Shown here: positions 1 to 11,774 of the stretch, piece after piece | Position numbering within the stretch: position 1 is the first letter of the stretch | How the letters are laid out: each line of letters starts with the position of its first letter | Assembly (NCBI RefSeq): GCF_028858725.1 | Contig: NC_084763.1 | Coordinates: forward strand, 9,238,001-9,302,000 | DNA: 64,000 nt | Source: Colius striatus | Taxonomy: Eukaryota; Chordata; Aves; Coliiformes; Coliidae | Direction: 5' to 3' | Notes under the pieces: model-generated | What the model saw: the letters and a program-made list of their open reading frames with translations, nothing else | Database searches by the model: none | What the model was told of the DNA's origin: nothing | Program-made: the position numbers and the translations under genes

Positions 1-108
1 TCCATGCCATTGATCACCACCCTCTGGGCTCTGTCATTCAGCCAGCTCTCGATCCACCTCACTGTCCACTCATCCAAGCCACACTGCCTGAGCTTTCCCA
101 TGAGGATG
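1..108 (-). mobile_element. CR1 LINE ORF2 (reverse transcriptase) fragment, cut by window edge
   Basis: Read on the minus strand this gives GKLRQCGLDEWTVRWIESW, then LNDRAQRVVINGM, a stretch typical of the CR1 reverse transcriptase just before the GVPQGSVLGP block. It runs off the window at position 1, and the similarity stops near 108. It is a decayed, non-autonomous fragment; nothing shows its 5' or 3' end. Confidence 0.75.
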
Positions 109-530
109 TGAAAAGAAAACAATTGTGTGATATGTGAAGGAAAGCCTTAGACTGCAGAAATGGCTCAAAAGAAAGAGAACAGTTATCTCATGTGTTGCCA
201 ACTGTTAACACTGACATAGCTTTGAGAATCCAGGAAGAAAAGCAGAGTTGAACTGTGCCAAATACAAGAGGAGCAAAGTTCTGTTGTTGAGCTTGCTCAT
301 CGTGAGCAAAATCAGCCAGAGATTTGGAGAGAGTTAAGGATAAAACTGCTAGGAAATATTATAATAAGTCTTTGGATTCTGCTAGTTGGTTGTATTGAAC
401 AATCAAAGCAAGCAGGCTCTGCACTGCTGTAGGGAGGTGCCACCTACATCACCCAGAAGGACAGGTTTTAAACAGACACTGAGCTCCCTGGTGTACTGGT
501 CAGCTGTGTCTATCCTGGGACAAAAGTGTT

Positions 531-770
531 TTAGAATCTCAGAACTGTTTGGATTGGAAAAGACTTTTATGAGTAAATCCTTAACCCAGCACTTCCACCA
601 CTAAACCATGTCTCTCAGCACCATATCTACATGGCTTTTGAATACCTTCAGGGAGGGTGACTCAGCCACTTCCCTAGGCAGCCTATTTGACAACCCTTTC
701 AGTGAAAAATTTTTCCTAATATCCAACCTGAATCTCCCCTGGTACAAGGCTGTAGGCTTTTATCACTTGT
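531..770 (-). mobile_element. CR1 LINE 3' fragment
   Basis: The + strand reads like the reverse complement of a CR1 3' end: a degenerate agaatctcagaactg, then ttggattggaaaagactttt, the block around accatgtctctcagcacc, and ttcctaatatccaacctgaa. The 3' end is therefore at about 531. It is old, with many substitutions. Short open frames here (386-604, 608-805) are antisense to the element and not genes. Confidence 0.8.
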
Positions 771-3700
771 TCCAGGGTTTGAAGTGCCAAAAAAATAACA
801 ACTGATGTGTTGAACATGACTCAATAGCCAGCAGAAGCCCGTATTGAATGGGACAGACCCTAGCTGGAAGGACAGAGAAAGGTCTGAGGGAGCTGCTGGA
901 GCCTTGCACGTTCAGGACACTTGGCCCCTAGAAATCCTGATTTACAGTGACCTGGCTGAAAGAGCATGTAGATGTGAACTGAGGTCAGTTCCCTGTCTGG
1001 CAGCACAGCACAATAACTGCTAGTCGACTGGGAATGGAGCTCAGCGTGAGGAGGAATTTGGAAATACTGAATTGACTGAAAGCACACTGTCAGCTTTGAT
1101 CAAACAGGAGTCAGTCCTGGTCCAATATGGCTGAGCTTTGCTTTCAGTTCAATGTTTAAGATGCTGTTATCGCTATAAATGGTGCATACTAGAGCTCTAG
1201 AAAATGATGCTTGTCTTTTCATATTCTCTATATGATTTTTCCTCAACTAACTACAGAAACTTGGCTCATTTCAGTGTAAAAGGTTCTATGTCAAATGTAT
1301 ATCGAGGTGAGATACTAGTATATAACTCAGAAAATAATTATCATTTTAAATGGAAATGCAAAAATGATGTCATCTTTCCGTTCTGGAAGTAGTCTCTTGT
1401 GTTTTTCTTTGGATCTGGGCTGACTTTAAACTCTTTTCTCAAGTGCTGTCCTGTAGCTAGGGACAAGAGGACATTTCAGAGATCCTGAAACCTGTGATGG
1501 CCCTTGGCATGATGTTGCTGCCTGTGTACAAATGAAGATGGGGCACTTAAAGGGTTGAGAGCAGTCGGGGATTTAAAGATTGTAGCTGGCATAAAAGCAG
1601 AGGCACAAAGCTTTTATCTCTATAGCTCAGATGACAAAAGCGAAGTAGCTGCAGCAGTGCTGGTCCTGAATATTTAGGGAGATACCCCTCTGAGCTGGGG
1701 TGGTCTTGGGATCCTGCCCACTCAGATGAAAAGCCACCTTGCGTGCATCGGCACAGACATATTTGCATCCACAGTAGCGCACCGTCAGAACAGACAGATG
1801 CTCAGGCACTTTCAAGCTGTGCTGTGACCTCCTGCAGCTTGGAGAACGGCTGGGGATGTTGCAGGACCACGGGGCTCTGGTTTGAATTGCAAGGAAGCTG
1901 AGAAATGCAGCCCTGACTCCTACCTCCTGACTAGTATATCACAGAGAAGGTAAAGAAACAGTCTCAGGGGCTCACAGCAAACTCAGTGCAGTGTGAAGTC
2001 TTACAGCGATGCAATTAAAGAGAAATTAAAAGTGTAGCCAAAGGTTACGTGCTTCACTTTCAGTACTACAGTAAAACTGCATTAAAAAGAGGCATATAAA
2101 TAAAAAAATCTGAGTGCCTGGGTGAATGTAATGGCATTTTGAAAAGGACAAAGGATTACTCGATATTATTTAAAATATAGTATTGCAAATTGCTGAATGA
2201 ATAAAAATAACATTTTTTAAAGGTCAGGAATTGCTTCACAGAGGTATCTAATATTTAAAGTTGAGCAAAGAATCTGCTTCTTACAGCCACAGTGTTGCCT
2301 GGGACTTCCTTCCAGCTGGGTTTGGGATGGTGACACTTGACCTTCCTGCTCTGTAGGTTAAGGTGCACCAAACTAGATGGTGGCCCTTTCTGTATGCTTT
2401 TCAATAGCAAAAGGAATTGTATGAGCTACTCAGTAAGCTCAACAAGCCCCTGGGAAAATCCATCAATACCCCTAGGAAAGATGAGGGGGAAAAATCTGGG
2501 CATCCTGTGCAAATTGCAGTTGGTGTGGCAGAACAAACAGAACTTGCTGTGTCTGGCAGAGGTGATTGATAGCATTTCATGTAGTTTTCTGATTGGCACT
2601 CTTTTCCTTCAGCCTCACAAGGAGCCTCTTAGTGAGGTCCTTGGAGTCTCCCAGCCCCTGTTTTTACACTCGTGGTCCTGGATGAGAGTTTCCTTCTCTT
2701 TCTGGGATGTGTTTAGCCATGGATGCAGGGCATGCAGGAGGAGCAGAGGCTACCCCAGTGTACATCTCTCAATGCCCTGTACCTGGAACTGATGGCCTGA
2801 ACTGGCATCTCGGTGCTCAGCCTGTTCCCATTCCAACTTAAACAGCTTTTGGGCATTGATGGTGTTAGAACTCAGTTATCACATGCTAGCACATTAAGGC
2901 AACATCCCTGCATGCCTGCTCTTAAACTTTATTCTCCTGAGGCAAATGTCCAAGAGAATGCAGGAGGATGAAGTCTGAGAGATGGTAGCATGACCTTCTG
3001 TAGAAAGGGTAATTGGTGGCATAAAGTTGTGTTTTGAAGTACCACTCTGAGTTAGAGCTCTCTTGGTGGTAGAGGTTAACTTGATTCACAGAGGGACAGA
3101 GTCTGTGTCACTGGCAGCATTTTTCAGTGTTGTCTTCTTGGGAATGTGCTCATGCTCTTTCACTCCCTTCTTTCCTGGCAGCTAAGGAAAGCAGAAGACA
3201 AACCACGGTGACATCATTTGAACTGGGTTAAAACAAGGAATATGGGCGTTTTGGGTTGCCAAACTCAAACTGGGAGTTTTCCATCCAAGAGGAGAGTAGC
3301 TGAGTGGTTGTGTCACAGATCCATGTCCTCTAAAATCCAGCATCACCATGATAAATTCTCCATCTTTCTTGAGCTGTCTTAGTCTTTTGCATGGTAAGGG
3401 ACTATGCTGTGTGGAAACTGCATACTGTTGCAATGACCCTTTACTTGGTGTTTTCTTTGTATCAGTTTTGTGAAATTCCAAGGCATGGTTACCATGAGGG
3501 CTGAGTAATTACGTTGCTGCTTTAAATGCCCATTAAGTGATTATAATTACAGAGACAATACCAGCTTCTTCCCCTCTAAAGTTATTATCCTGCTAAGGCT
3601 GTCTCATGGCTATCATATTTTTGTTGATATATTTGGTTTTCTTAGATTAGCACTGACATGAAAAAAGGGGCTTTCTGTGCTATCACAAAAGCAGAGCAGG

Positions 3701-4329
3701 CATCATCTGAATGCTTGTCCTTGGGTGGAGGGTCCTTGGGGAACATGGCTGGATGGTACAAACCAAGGTGACATGTGTGGTTAGCACTAGACCAGGGAAA
3801 TGAGTGAACAAGATGGCTCTGCCTGAGCTCATCAGCAAATTAGATAAAATAGTCTTTCTAGGCTGATTGAAATACCAGTTGTCACCGTGTCAATGAACCC
3901 TCGTTCGTGAGCTCATTGGAAAATTGCAGTATTCTTTCTGGTAACTTTGAATGCTTTCCCTCCCTTCCTCCCGCCTCCTGTTATTGTTTCACTCCAGTAC
4001 TTCAGAGCTTGCTCATTGTGTCTGGGATTTCCAGATAAAACAGTCACATTCAGCAACAAAAGAAATATTGTTTGGAAATTTGCTGTGGGAAGAGTTGTCA
4101 GAGCCATGTTTTTTACAGAAACTTGGAGTTTGACCACCTGTCCTCATCTGTTTCAGGCAAGCTGATTTGGGTGTGCCTTTGGGTGGATGCTGACAACGGG
4201 GTGGGAAGGTGGCTCCATTTCTCCCTTCTCCACGTTCCTTACTGAATGAGGAAGGAGTCAGCTCAAGGTCATCATATAACCTGGTAAGGCTGACTTTTTT
4301 CCTTGTTATGGTGATGACTTGATGTTGTT
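771..4329. other. Intergenic, nothing recognised
   Basis: No conserved exon, RNA gene or clear repeat was recognised. A 151-codon + strand frame (2337-2792) is the longest open frame here; its translation matches no family I know, and it is most likely a chance frame. Confidence 0.5.
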
Positions 4330-5390
4330 TGACTACTGAGAGGTGTGTAATGGTGTTTGGGTTTGGTCCAGGAACAAGGAACGGGGAGGAGCTGCTCACT
4401 CACTCTGCCTCCTGGCAGAATGGGGAAGAGAAAATATCAAGGGCCTTTGGAATAGCCCAAGGATAGGGAGGGCTCACCCACCACTTAGGGTCCTGAGCAA
4501 AACAGACAGGACTACTTGACTCGAGGAAGAAAAGGAAACTTAGTTTATTTGCCACCAACCAAAACCATTACAAACAGAAATACTCAACTGAAGGTAATAC
4601 GGAGTGGGACAATGATGAAGAGCACAACCAGCCATTTCAGACCACCTTCCCATCACTCCTCCCCTCTTCCTGGGCTCAGAGCCCTGATCCTGGTGTCTTT
4701 ACCATCTCCTCCCATGAATGGCTCAGGGGGGACAGTCCTTTCCTTATGGCTTCTGCTGCTTGTCTCTTCTGAAGGCAGTTGGACTCTTTGATGATGCTTC
4801 CTGCTCCATCGCATGGTCCTCACACACCAGGCAGCCCTGCAGGGGCTGTTCTGGTGTGGGTTCATCCTGAGGGCTGCAGCTCCTCTCTGTCTCCTGTGTG
4901 TGTCTCTGGGGCCCGCAGGCTCTCTAGCACAGCCTGCACCATGGCCGTCTCCTCATACAGTCTCCTGCCTGTCCAGACCTACTCACCATGTCTGGCACAG
5001 GCCCCTCAGCAATCACTCCTCTGGTATAGGATCCTCATGGAGCAGTTGGAGACTCACAGTTCTGCCATTGCCCTATATGGGTTGCAGGGGCACAGCTGCT
5101 TTCTCACCATGGGCTGCAGAGGGGTCTCTGGTCCAGCACTCCTCTTACCTCCTTCTCTGACTGTGGGATTCACGTAGTTGCCTCCATTTTGCACCACTCT
5201 TCCACCTCCTCTTCTGCTGCAGATTTCCCATCTTCAGTAGTGATGGCAGAGGCATCAGATCGGCCCGGCAAGTCTCAAAGTGGGTCCAACTCAGAGCCAG
5301 GGGAAGTTTTGAGAACTGCTCACAGATGCCACCACTACAGCCCTTGCCACCCGTTACCAAGCAAAAGCGGCTCCACACAAACTCAAAACA
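4330..5390 (-). mobile_element. Degraded avian endogenous retrovirus LTR (antisense to + strand), approximate ends
   Basis: On the minus strand it begins TGTTTTGAGTTTGTGTGG at 5390, resembling the TGTTGGGTTTG start of a common bird ERV LTR, followed by a related stretch around 5360-5270. Inside are degenerate repeated phrases built on gggctgcag and caccatg (4850-5150), characteristic of that LTR in antisense. A minus-strand AATAAA lies at 4549-4544, in the expected polyadenylation region. The 3' boundary is not sharp: similarity may stop near 4480 or continue to about 4330. No target-site duplication was found and no retroviral coding sequence adjoins it. Recognition is from memory of repeat texture, so the subfamily is not named. 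Confidence 0.6.
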
Positions 5391-8300
5391 AATGGCAAGC
5401 ATGGTAATACCTGAATTACGTAGAAAAGAGGTTTCACAAATCTCTGGACCAAACCTCTCTGTCCTCAGTAAGGTTTTGTCAGCAGTGAATTAGTTCTTCA
5501 GAATTTGTGATGGGAAGTTCTGGTGCAGTTAATGCAGAACACCCATCAGGTAATCTGATGTCTTGGGCACTGGTCTGGTAACAGGTGTACAGTGTGCAAA
5601 ACGAGATGTCTCAGTTCATTTTGTATATCTACAGAGGTGAGACCTTAGCAGAATACCCTGTGTGTGAGGAAGGCAGGAATTTGAGTAGTGTGAGGCATTT
5701 GCTCCTGGTTCCTCCATTTTTGTGCCAGGTAGAGGTGTCTCAAAAGGCTTGTCAGGTTACAGACAGTTTTGCATCTTTTCAGTGATCCTAGTGCAGATTT
5801 GATCCTTCAGAGCTGCTGCAGTTTGGCCTCCTGCCATCCTTCACAGCATGTCCCCATTCCTCCCTGCATGCTAGCACTAGTGGTTCTCAGAAATCATCAG
5901 GCTAGAAACAACTATAACAAAATTAAATAGTTATCTTTCTGCCAGCCTGGTCAGACATGGCACCTCAGATTCACATCAGCTTCAATAGCTGTAAGAAAAT
6001 CCATTGGCTTCAAATCCCACGGAGATTTGATACCCAAAGGACCTTATAAGTTGCTGGACTGAAACCTATGTTACAGGATGCCCACCTCCACTTTGTTCTC
6101 AGCATCCTTGCCTGGTAAGCACAGGGATATGTAGGTGGAATTGGCTGCCCTGTTGCTATCTTCTGTGGAAATAATGAAGCTGAAGAAACCAAAGAAATCT
6201 GAGGAAATGAGATTTATTTTAACCCGACTAAGAGCTCAGCTCATGAATTCAAATGTCTTTGGTTTGCAGAGATTATGGCCCAAAGAATTGAGTGCGTTGC
6301 TAACAGCTAGTTATGATGGAGGATGAAGAAGAAACAAGACAAACTTTATAATTCAGAGTTTAGGTGACATTTGAGAAAAGCTAAATTAACCTTCGAAATG
6401 TCTCCAAATGTCTTGTTTAGGGGAAAAAAAAAAGGGGGAAGGAAAGTCAAAGACATTCAGTCTGGTTAACACTGACAATGAATGAATGCATGTAAACAAA
6501 TTCCCTCAAGCATTCATGAATGCTTTTCCTCAGCCAGCAGTATTTCATCAGGTAATGAATAATTTTCACATCTGTCTTATTGAACAAAAAATACCATTGT
6601 CTGAGCTTGAAGGTGAAGAGGGAGCAATATATTTAAGCTAAAGCTGGATGCAGTTGAACACAGGGAGGTTATTAAAAAAAGTCCCTAATCACTTACAATA
6701 TTACCTTCCTGTTCTAATCAGAAGAAATCACAACAGGCTTAATTCTGTATTTTTGTTGATAACACAAATCTGCCAGTATTTTGTGTGATTTCAATTTCAG
6801 GCCTTAAAAAAACTGAATAAAAAATTAGTATTGTTCGACTGTTGTGAGGACCTTTACCAGTTTGTCTTATGCTGGTAGTTCTTGTGCTTGCACTCCCACA
6901 CAGTAGACACCAATGCACATATTTGTCAGACTGTCTCTTGGGGGTGGCTTAAGCACGTTGAAGCCCAAGTATTGCTGGTGGAGGGAACAGATTTTTCCTT
7001 GCTGCCCCGAGTGCCAGAGTCCCACGTGCTGAGGTTGTCTCAGTGGGCAGCTCCACCCACTGCTGCTGGGCTACGGGCATCCTGGCACTCAGACAAAGTC
7101 AGCTCTCAAGTTTTTCTGAAGCAGAACATCTCAATAGTCACAGTGGACTGCATCCCCTGTGGGAATCTGCTGAATATACTGCCTTCAGGAAGTATTAATG
7201 TCCATTAATCCTCCATTCAGGAGAAAAAGACTCAGGTGTTTGCCAAGCACCAACAAGCCAGTTTGGTCCTTTACTTCCTCCCCCTTGCTGCTTTTTTTAA
7301 AATAAATCCTTCTCAAAATTACAAAAGCAGATCCAAGCAATCACAGTGACTCAGCTGTAGAGCTATAAGCAGTCCACATTGCAGATTAAATTTGCAACTG
7401 GTAATATCGTTGTGCTGCACTGTGAAAATGAAAAATGACTCTTTTTCTCACTTGCTGCACGACCAGTACCACATGCAAAGGTTTGCATCATGCCAGAACA
7501 GTTGCTAGAAGAGCAAAAGAGGGAACTGACATCCTCAAACGGATTAAAGACCATCTCCCCCAATGTCCTGTTTTATCAGTAGAGTGATCTTGGCCGGGTT
7601 TATCAGCAGAGGAAAAAGGAGACAAGCCCCAAAGTGATATATGACAGAGCATTTATTCACACCTAGATGTTCCAGGGAATGGAATTTCTTTCCAATCCCA
7701 CCTGTGACTTTTTTTTTCTTTACCTGCAAATACAGCAATCATGATATTTTTAATCTGAAGCTTGCCCAGAGCTACAGGAACTGCAGGTGCTGCTCATTTC
7801 AGTCAAGCATCGAAGAGTTTACAAAGATTTAAACTGATTAAGTGCTAGCATGAAGTAACAAATTCCAAATACCGGTATGCTAATTATAATGCATTTACAG
7901 TGATTACTTACAAGTGTGATTGCTTTTCTAATTGAATCCAATGCTCTCCTTTCTTTGGTTAGTGGAAAAAAAATAGATAGGAATGTCCAGTTTATTCTGT
8001 ATCTCTGTTTTTTATGTTTTATCCCTGCCCTCATAAAGCAACAGTATATATATGATATCACAACATTGTTCAGATTCTGACCTTTTTCCCCAGGTGAATG
8101 AGGGAATGTTTGTGTGTTCATTTTGAACTCAAAGGCAGAACTTCCACTGATGGCAGTAGGACCAGCAGATCTCCTTCATAGCCCCGCAAGTTTCTTCCTG
8201 CTACCCAAACATGTCTTGTTCAGCGTTCATTTAATAAGCTCTGTTTTCTCTGTGTCCTGCTGGGATGAAGTTATGAGTTGGCTTCACTCAGGTTGAATGT

Positions 8301-10399
8301 CCCATACTCTAGTTTCTCTCTGCCACTTCAACATGATACCTGGCTACTTTATGCTTTTTGATTTGATAAAAGCAACTGTTGTTTTGATTTTGTTTCTGTC
8401 CTAGACCAAGAACACAGTAATCGGGTTGGGAACTGGCCAACCATTTAACCAACACAGCTAACTATTGCTAGAAGAGATGAGGCAAAGCCATGCAGAATAT
8501 AACTGTTTTTCAAAGATTTTAAGCCTGGGAAAGACTGTTGAATTGTATTTGTAAAACAGGAGTTCCTCATCTTTGATTAGAAGATATCAAAGATGAAGCA
8601 TCCAGTATTTCTCATGATAATTCCATCCACTGGTTAAAAAGTTTCACTGTTGAAATGTGATCCTAGTGTCTGAATTGATTTGTAGGCTTCAGCTTTATAT
8701 CATTGATGTGTAACGCCTTGCTCCACTAAACTTAATTTTCTGGCATTGTGCTTTTTCTCCCCGTGGAAGTTCTTAGGTGCTGTTATTGGTAATCTTGTTC
8801 TAAGCAAAAGAGATTGATCTTGACGTTTCTTACTGTAGGAGATTTCCTTCCATCCTCAAGCTTTTTTTTTCTGGCAGCCTAGCTATGTTTTCTAAGAGCT
8901 TTTTGAAAAGATGTGATTTCCACATCTGTCTGTCCCATTGTGCCTGTGAAGGTATTGAACAACCCCTCGTTTCTTTCCCCTGATCTCCTTTGGTGCCCAC
9001 TGGGAGCTCATGCTGTGTTGTTCATTCATTATTATTCTTTCTAGTGCCTTTCTAGTCTCAGGCTTTTCAGCCACAGCACTGCTTTCTCCAGGTAGAGGGG
9101 ACATTTTTTCCCCCCTCTTGCATAGCTTGGTGTTTGACTGTACCTTTTGTACAGGGCTGATTTACCGACTGTCCTTGTCCTGCTTTGGTGAACACTCAGC
9201 CTTCATCTGTGTTCATCTGTTTGCCATCTGCATAGTTTAGCAGAAGTTATTTCTGTTGTCTTTCCAAATCAGCAATAAATATACCGAATCAGATCAATAT
9301 AATATTCCTCCATGCTCTCTTTGGTCTGCCTACAGACTTCAGACTGCATAACTCTTAGTAGTAAAGTGATTGCAGGAGCCCCGGTGAAAGGACTTTCACT
9401 GGAAGGAGGTTACTCAAAGCCCTCTTTGCCTGCACTGTCCTGGCAGAGGGCACCTGCTTCCAGTCCTCCCTATCCCCTACTAATCCCCAAGTTTCTTACT
9501 GCCTATTGTCAGCATAACAAGGGTGAGATGGAGGATAGGAAGAGAAGGGGATCCTTGCCATCAGGATCATCGTTGTTCTGACGTGCTGTGAGGGATTTCT
9601 GGTGCTTGAATGGGGTGGCAGAAGAAAGACCTAGATGTGGGTGTTTGATATGCCAAAACATCATGCTGTGCTTGTGATGGTAGCTGTGTCTTGCAGTAAA
9701 CAAACTTTCCTGAGACATACTCTCTACGAGAAAAGTCTTCTTCCCTGCACCCCCCACCTCCTCTGCCCTGCTTTCAGCAGTGCTTTAAAGGACTTAAAAG
9801 CAGCTTTGGAGCAGAAGTGCCCCTTCTGTCTCTGCTTGCAGGCATGCCACCTGAAATTGTATGAACCATAAATCCCTTTAATAGGTAGTGGCAGAAACTT
9901 CACAAATCCTTGTGATTCAAACTTCAGAGGAGGCTAATGTAGCAATTCAGCAGAGGAGGACTGGGGAACTGCAGTCATGCGTTTTGTGCTGGTGACTGAT
10001 TGAAAAGATCATGAACTAAATTCAGCTAATCACATAAAGATTGTCAGTCAATAGAGCAATGGTTATATATTTAAAGGGTTTAATGACTCCACTGGTGAAA
10101 GTCTTGTAGCTTGATAATCATTTGTCCTTGAGTTAATTATCTGAGTCATATTAGCTTTGTGAAGCAGAAATGGAGTGGTGGGTGGCTTTTATATGCCATA
10201 GAAATATTAAAATCAGATTGCTGTATCATGAATCTTGAAAAAGAATGTCTTGACAGGGGAAACAGTTTTATTCTGAAGCTCACCTTTGCTTGTGCCTCTT
10301 GACAAACAGCAAAGCAATTAAGGATTATGAGGCTTTTATCCAAAAGCCTTTACTTTATTAGAAAGAGAGACTTCAGACTTGGTGTATCTGTGACCTAGA
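5391..10399. other. Intergenic, nothing recognised
   Basis: About 5 kb of AT-rich unique-looking DNA. Short open frames on both strands (all under 110 codons) show no domain or splice-linked similarity. No tRNA or large repeat was recognised. Confidence 0.5.
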
Positions 10400-10680
10400 C
10401 AAATGGGTGGCACATATGCAGAGGCATTGTCTAAGGAAAGAGCTGGGTGCAACAAAGTGCAGAGGTTAGGGGCTGACCTACTGGAAAGTAGCTCTGTGGA
10501 GAGAGACTTGAGAGCTCTGTTGGGCAGTAAACTAGACATGAGCCAGCAATGTGCCCTCATGGCCAGGAAGGCCAATGGCATCCTGAGGTGGTTCAAGAAG
10601 ACTGTGTCCAGCAGATCAAGGGAGGTTATTCTTCCCCTCTGCTCTGTTCCAGTGAGGCCACATCTGGAGTTCTGGGGTCT
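10400..10680 (+). mobile_element. CR1 LINE, 3' part of ORF2
   Basis: The + strand translation gives LGADLLESSSVERDLRALLG, DMSQQCALMARKANGILR and SRSREVILPLCSVPVRPHLE, the C-terminal reverse transcriptase end region of CR1. It stops abruptly at ttctggggtct, where an oppositely oriented CR1 3' end begins (10681). Confidence 0.85.
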
Positions 10681-11465
10681 CCATAGAATCATGGAATTGT
10701 TTCGGTTGGAAAAGACCTTTAAGGTCATGAAATTCAACCACTAACCTCATGTTGCCAAGCCCATCACTAAGCTAAACCGTATCCCTCAGCACCTTATATA
10801 TGCATCTTTTAAATATCTCCAGGGATGAGGGCTCCACCACCTCCCTGAGCAGCCTGTGTCAGCGTATAACAACTTTCTCAGTGAAAAGGTTCTTCCTAAT
10901 CTTCAATATAAACTTCCCCTGGCACAACTGGAGGTCCTTTTGTTCATTACTGGAGAGAAGAGATTGATCCCCACCTTGCTACAACCTCCTTTCAGGCAGT
11001 TGTAGAGAGTGATCGTGTCTTCCTTCAGCCTTCTCTTCTCCAGGCTAAATGCTCCCAGTTCTCTCAGCCACTACTCATCAGACTTATTCTTCAGACCCTT
11101 CACCAGCTCCAGTGCTCGTCTTTGGACACACTCCAGCCTCTCATTGTCCTCTTTGTACTGAAGGGCCCAGAACTGAACACAGTATTCAAGTTGCAGCCTC
11201 ACCAGCACCGAGTACAGGAGGACTATTGCTTTCTTAGTTCTGTTGGTCACACTACTTCTGATACCAGCCAGGATGCCATTGGCCTTCTTGGCCACCTGGG
11301 CACACTGGTGGCTCGTGATCAGGTGGATGGTGGTGAACGCTACCAGGTCCTTTCCCTCCAGGCAGCTTTCCAGCCACTCTTCTCCAAGATTATAGTGATT
11401 CCCCAAACTCTTGGTGAAGACTGTAGCCCCTGGGGAATACTCCAGACACACTCTTGAAAGTCTAT
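10681..11465 (-). mobile_element. CR1 LINE, ORF2 C-terminus plus 3' UTR, reverse orientation
   Basis: The 3' end is at 10681 (ccatagaatcatggaattg, the reverse of the terminal repeat). Reading leftward from 11465, the minus-strand frame contains [56 protein letters not shown] and VQRRALELVKGL, all typical CR1. It is 5'-truncated, as most CR1 copies are. It abuts the plus-oriented fragment at 10400-10680. Confidence 0.88.
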
Positions 11466-11619
11466 GTCTTTTGGTCACATTCTGAGGGCAGAGTGGCAAA
11501 TTTTGTTGAGGACTTTTTATCTATTGGGACCTTTGAAACAGGCCCATGGATTTTATACTGTTGCAAGGAGTGAAACTCGGCAGAGTTCTAATCTTGAGTA
11601 GAGAAATGCTTACGTGATC

Positions 11620-11774
11620 TCTTAGACTTCCTTGGAGGTCTTCAAGACCCACTTGGACACACTCCTATGCAACCTGATCTAGGTGAACCTGCTTCTGCAG
11701 GGGGGTTGGACTAGATGATCTTTAAAGATCCCTTCCAACCCCTACCATTCTATGATTCTGTGATTCTATGATTG
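11620..11774 (+). mobile_element. CR1 LINE 3' terminus
   Basis: It runs from cttccttggaggtcttcaag through ggttggactagatgatcttt and cccttccaacccctacc to a 3' terminal repeat of attctatgattctgtgattctatg type (11747-11774). It might be the 3' end of the plus copy at 10400-10680, but 11466-11619 does not look like CR1 and the expected middle is missing. Confidence 0.88.

Noticed and set aside
2337..2792. 151-codon + strand open frame
   Set aside because: No recognisable similarity, no splice-linked neighbour, ordinary composition; consistent with chance.
4653..5402. Several overlapping frames of 70-132 codons on both strands
   Set aside because: They fall inside a degraded LTR whose internal phrase repeats keep frames open; none resembles a protein family.
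11071..11499. 142-codon minus frame with reverse-transcriptase-like text
   Set aside because: It is the tail of a 5'-truncated CR1 ORF2, not a host gene.
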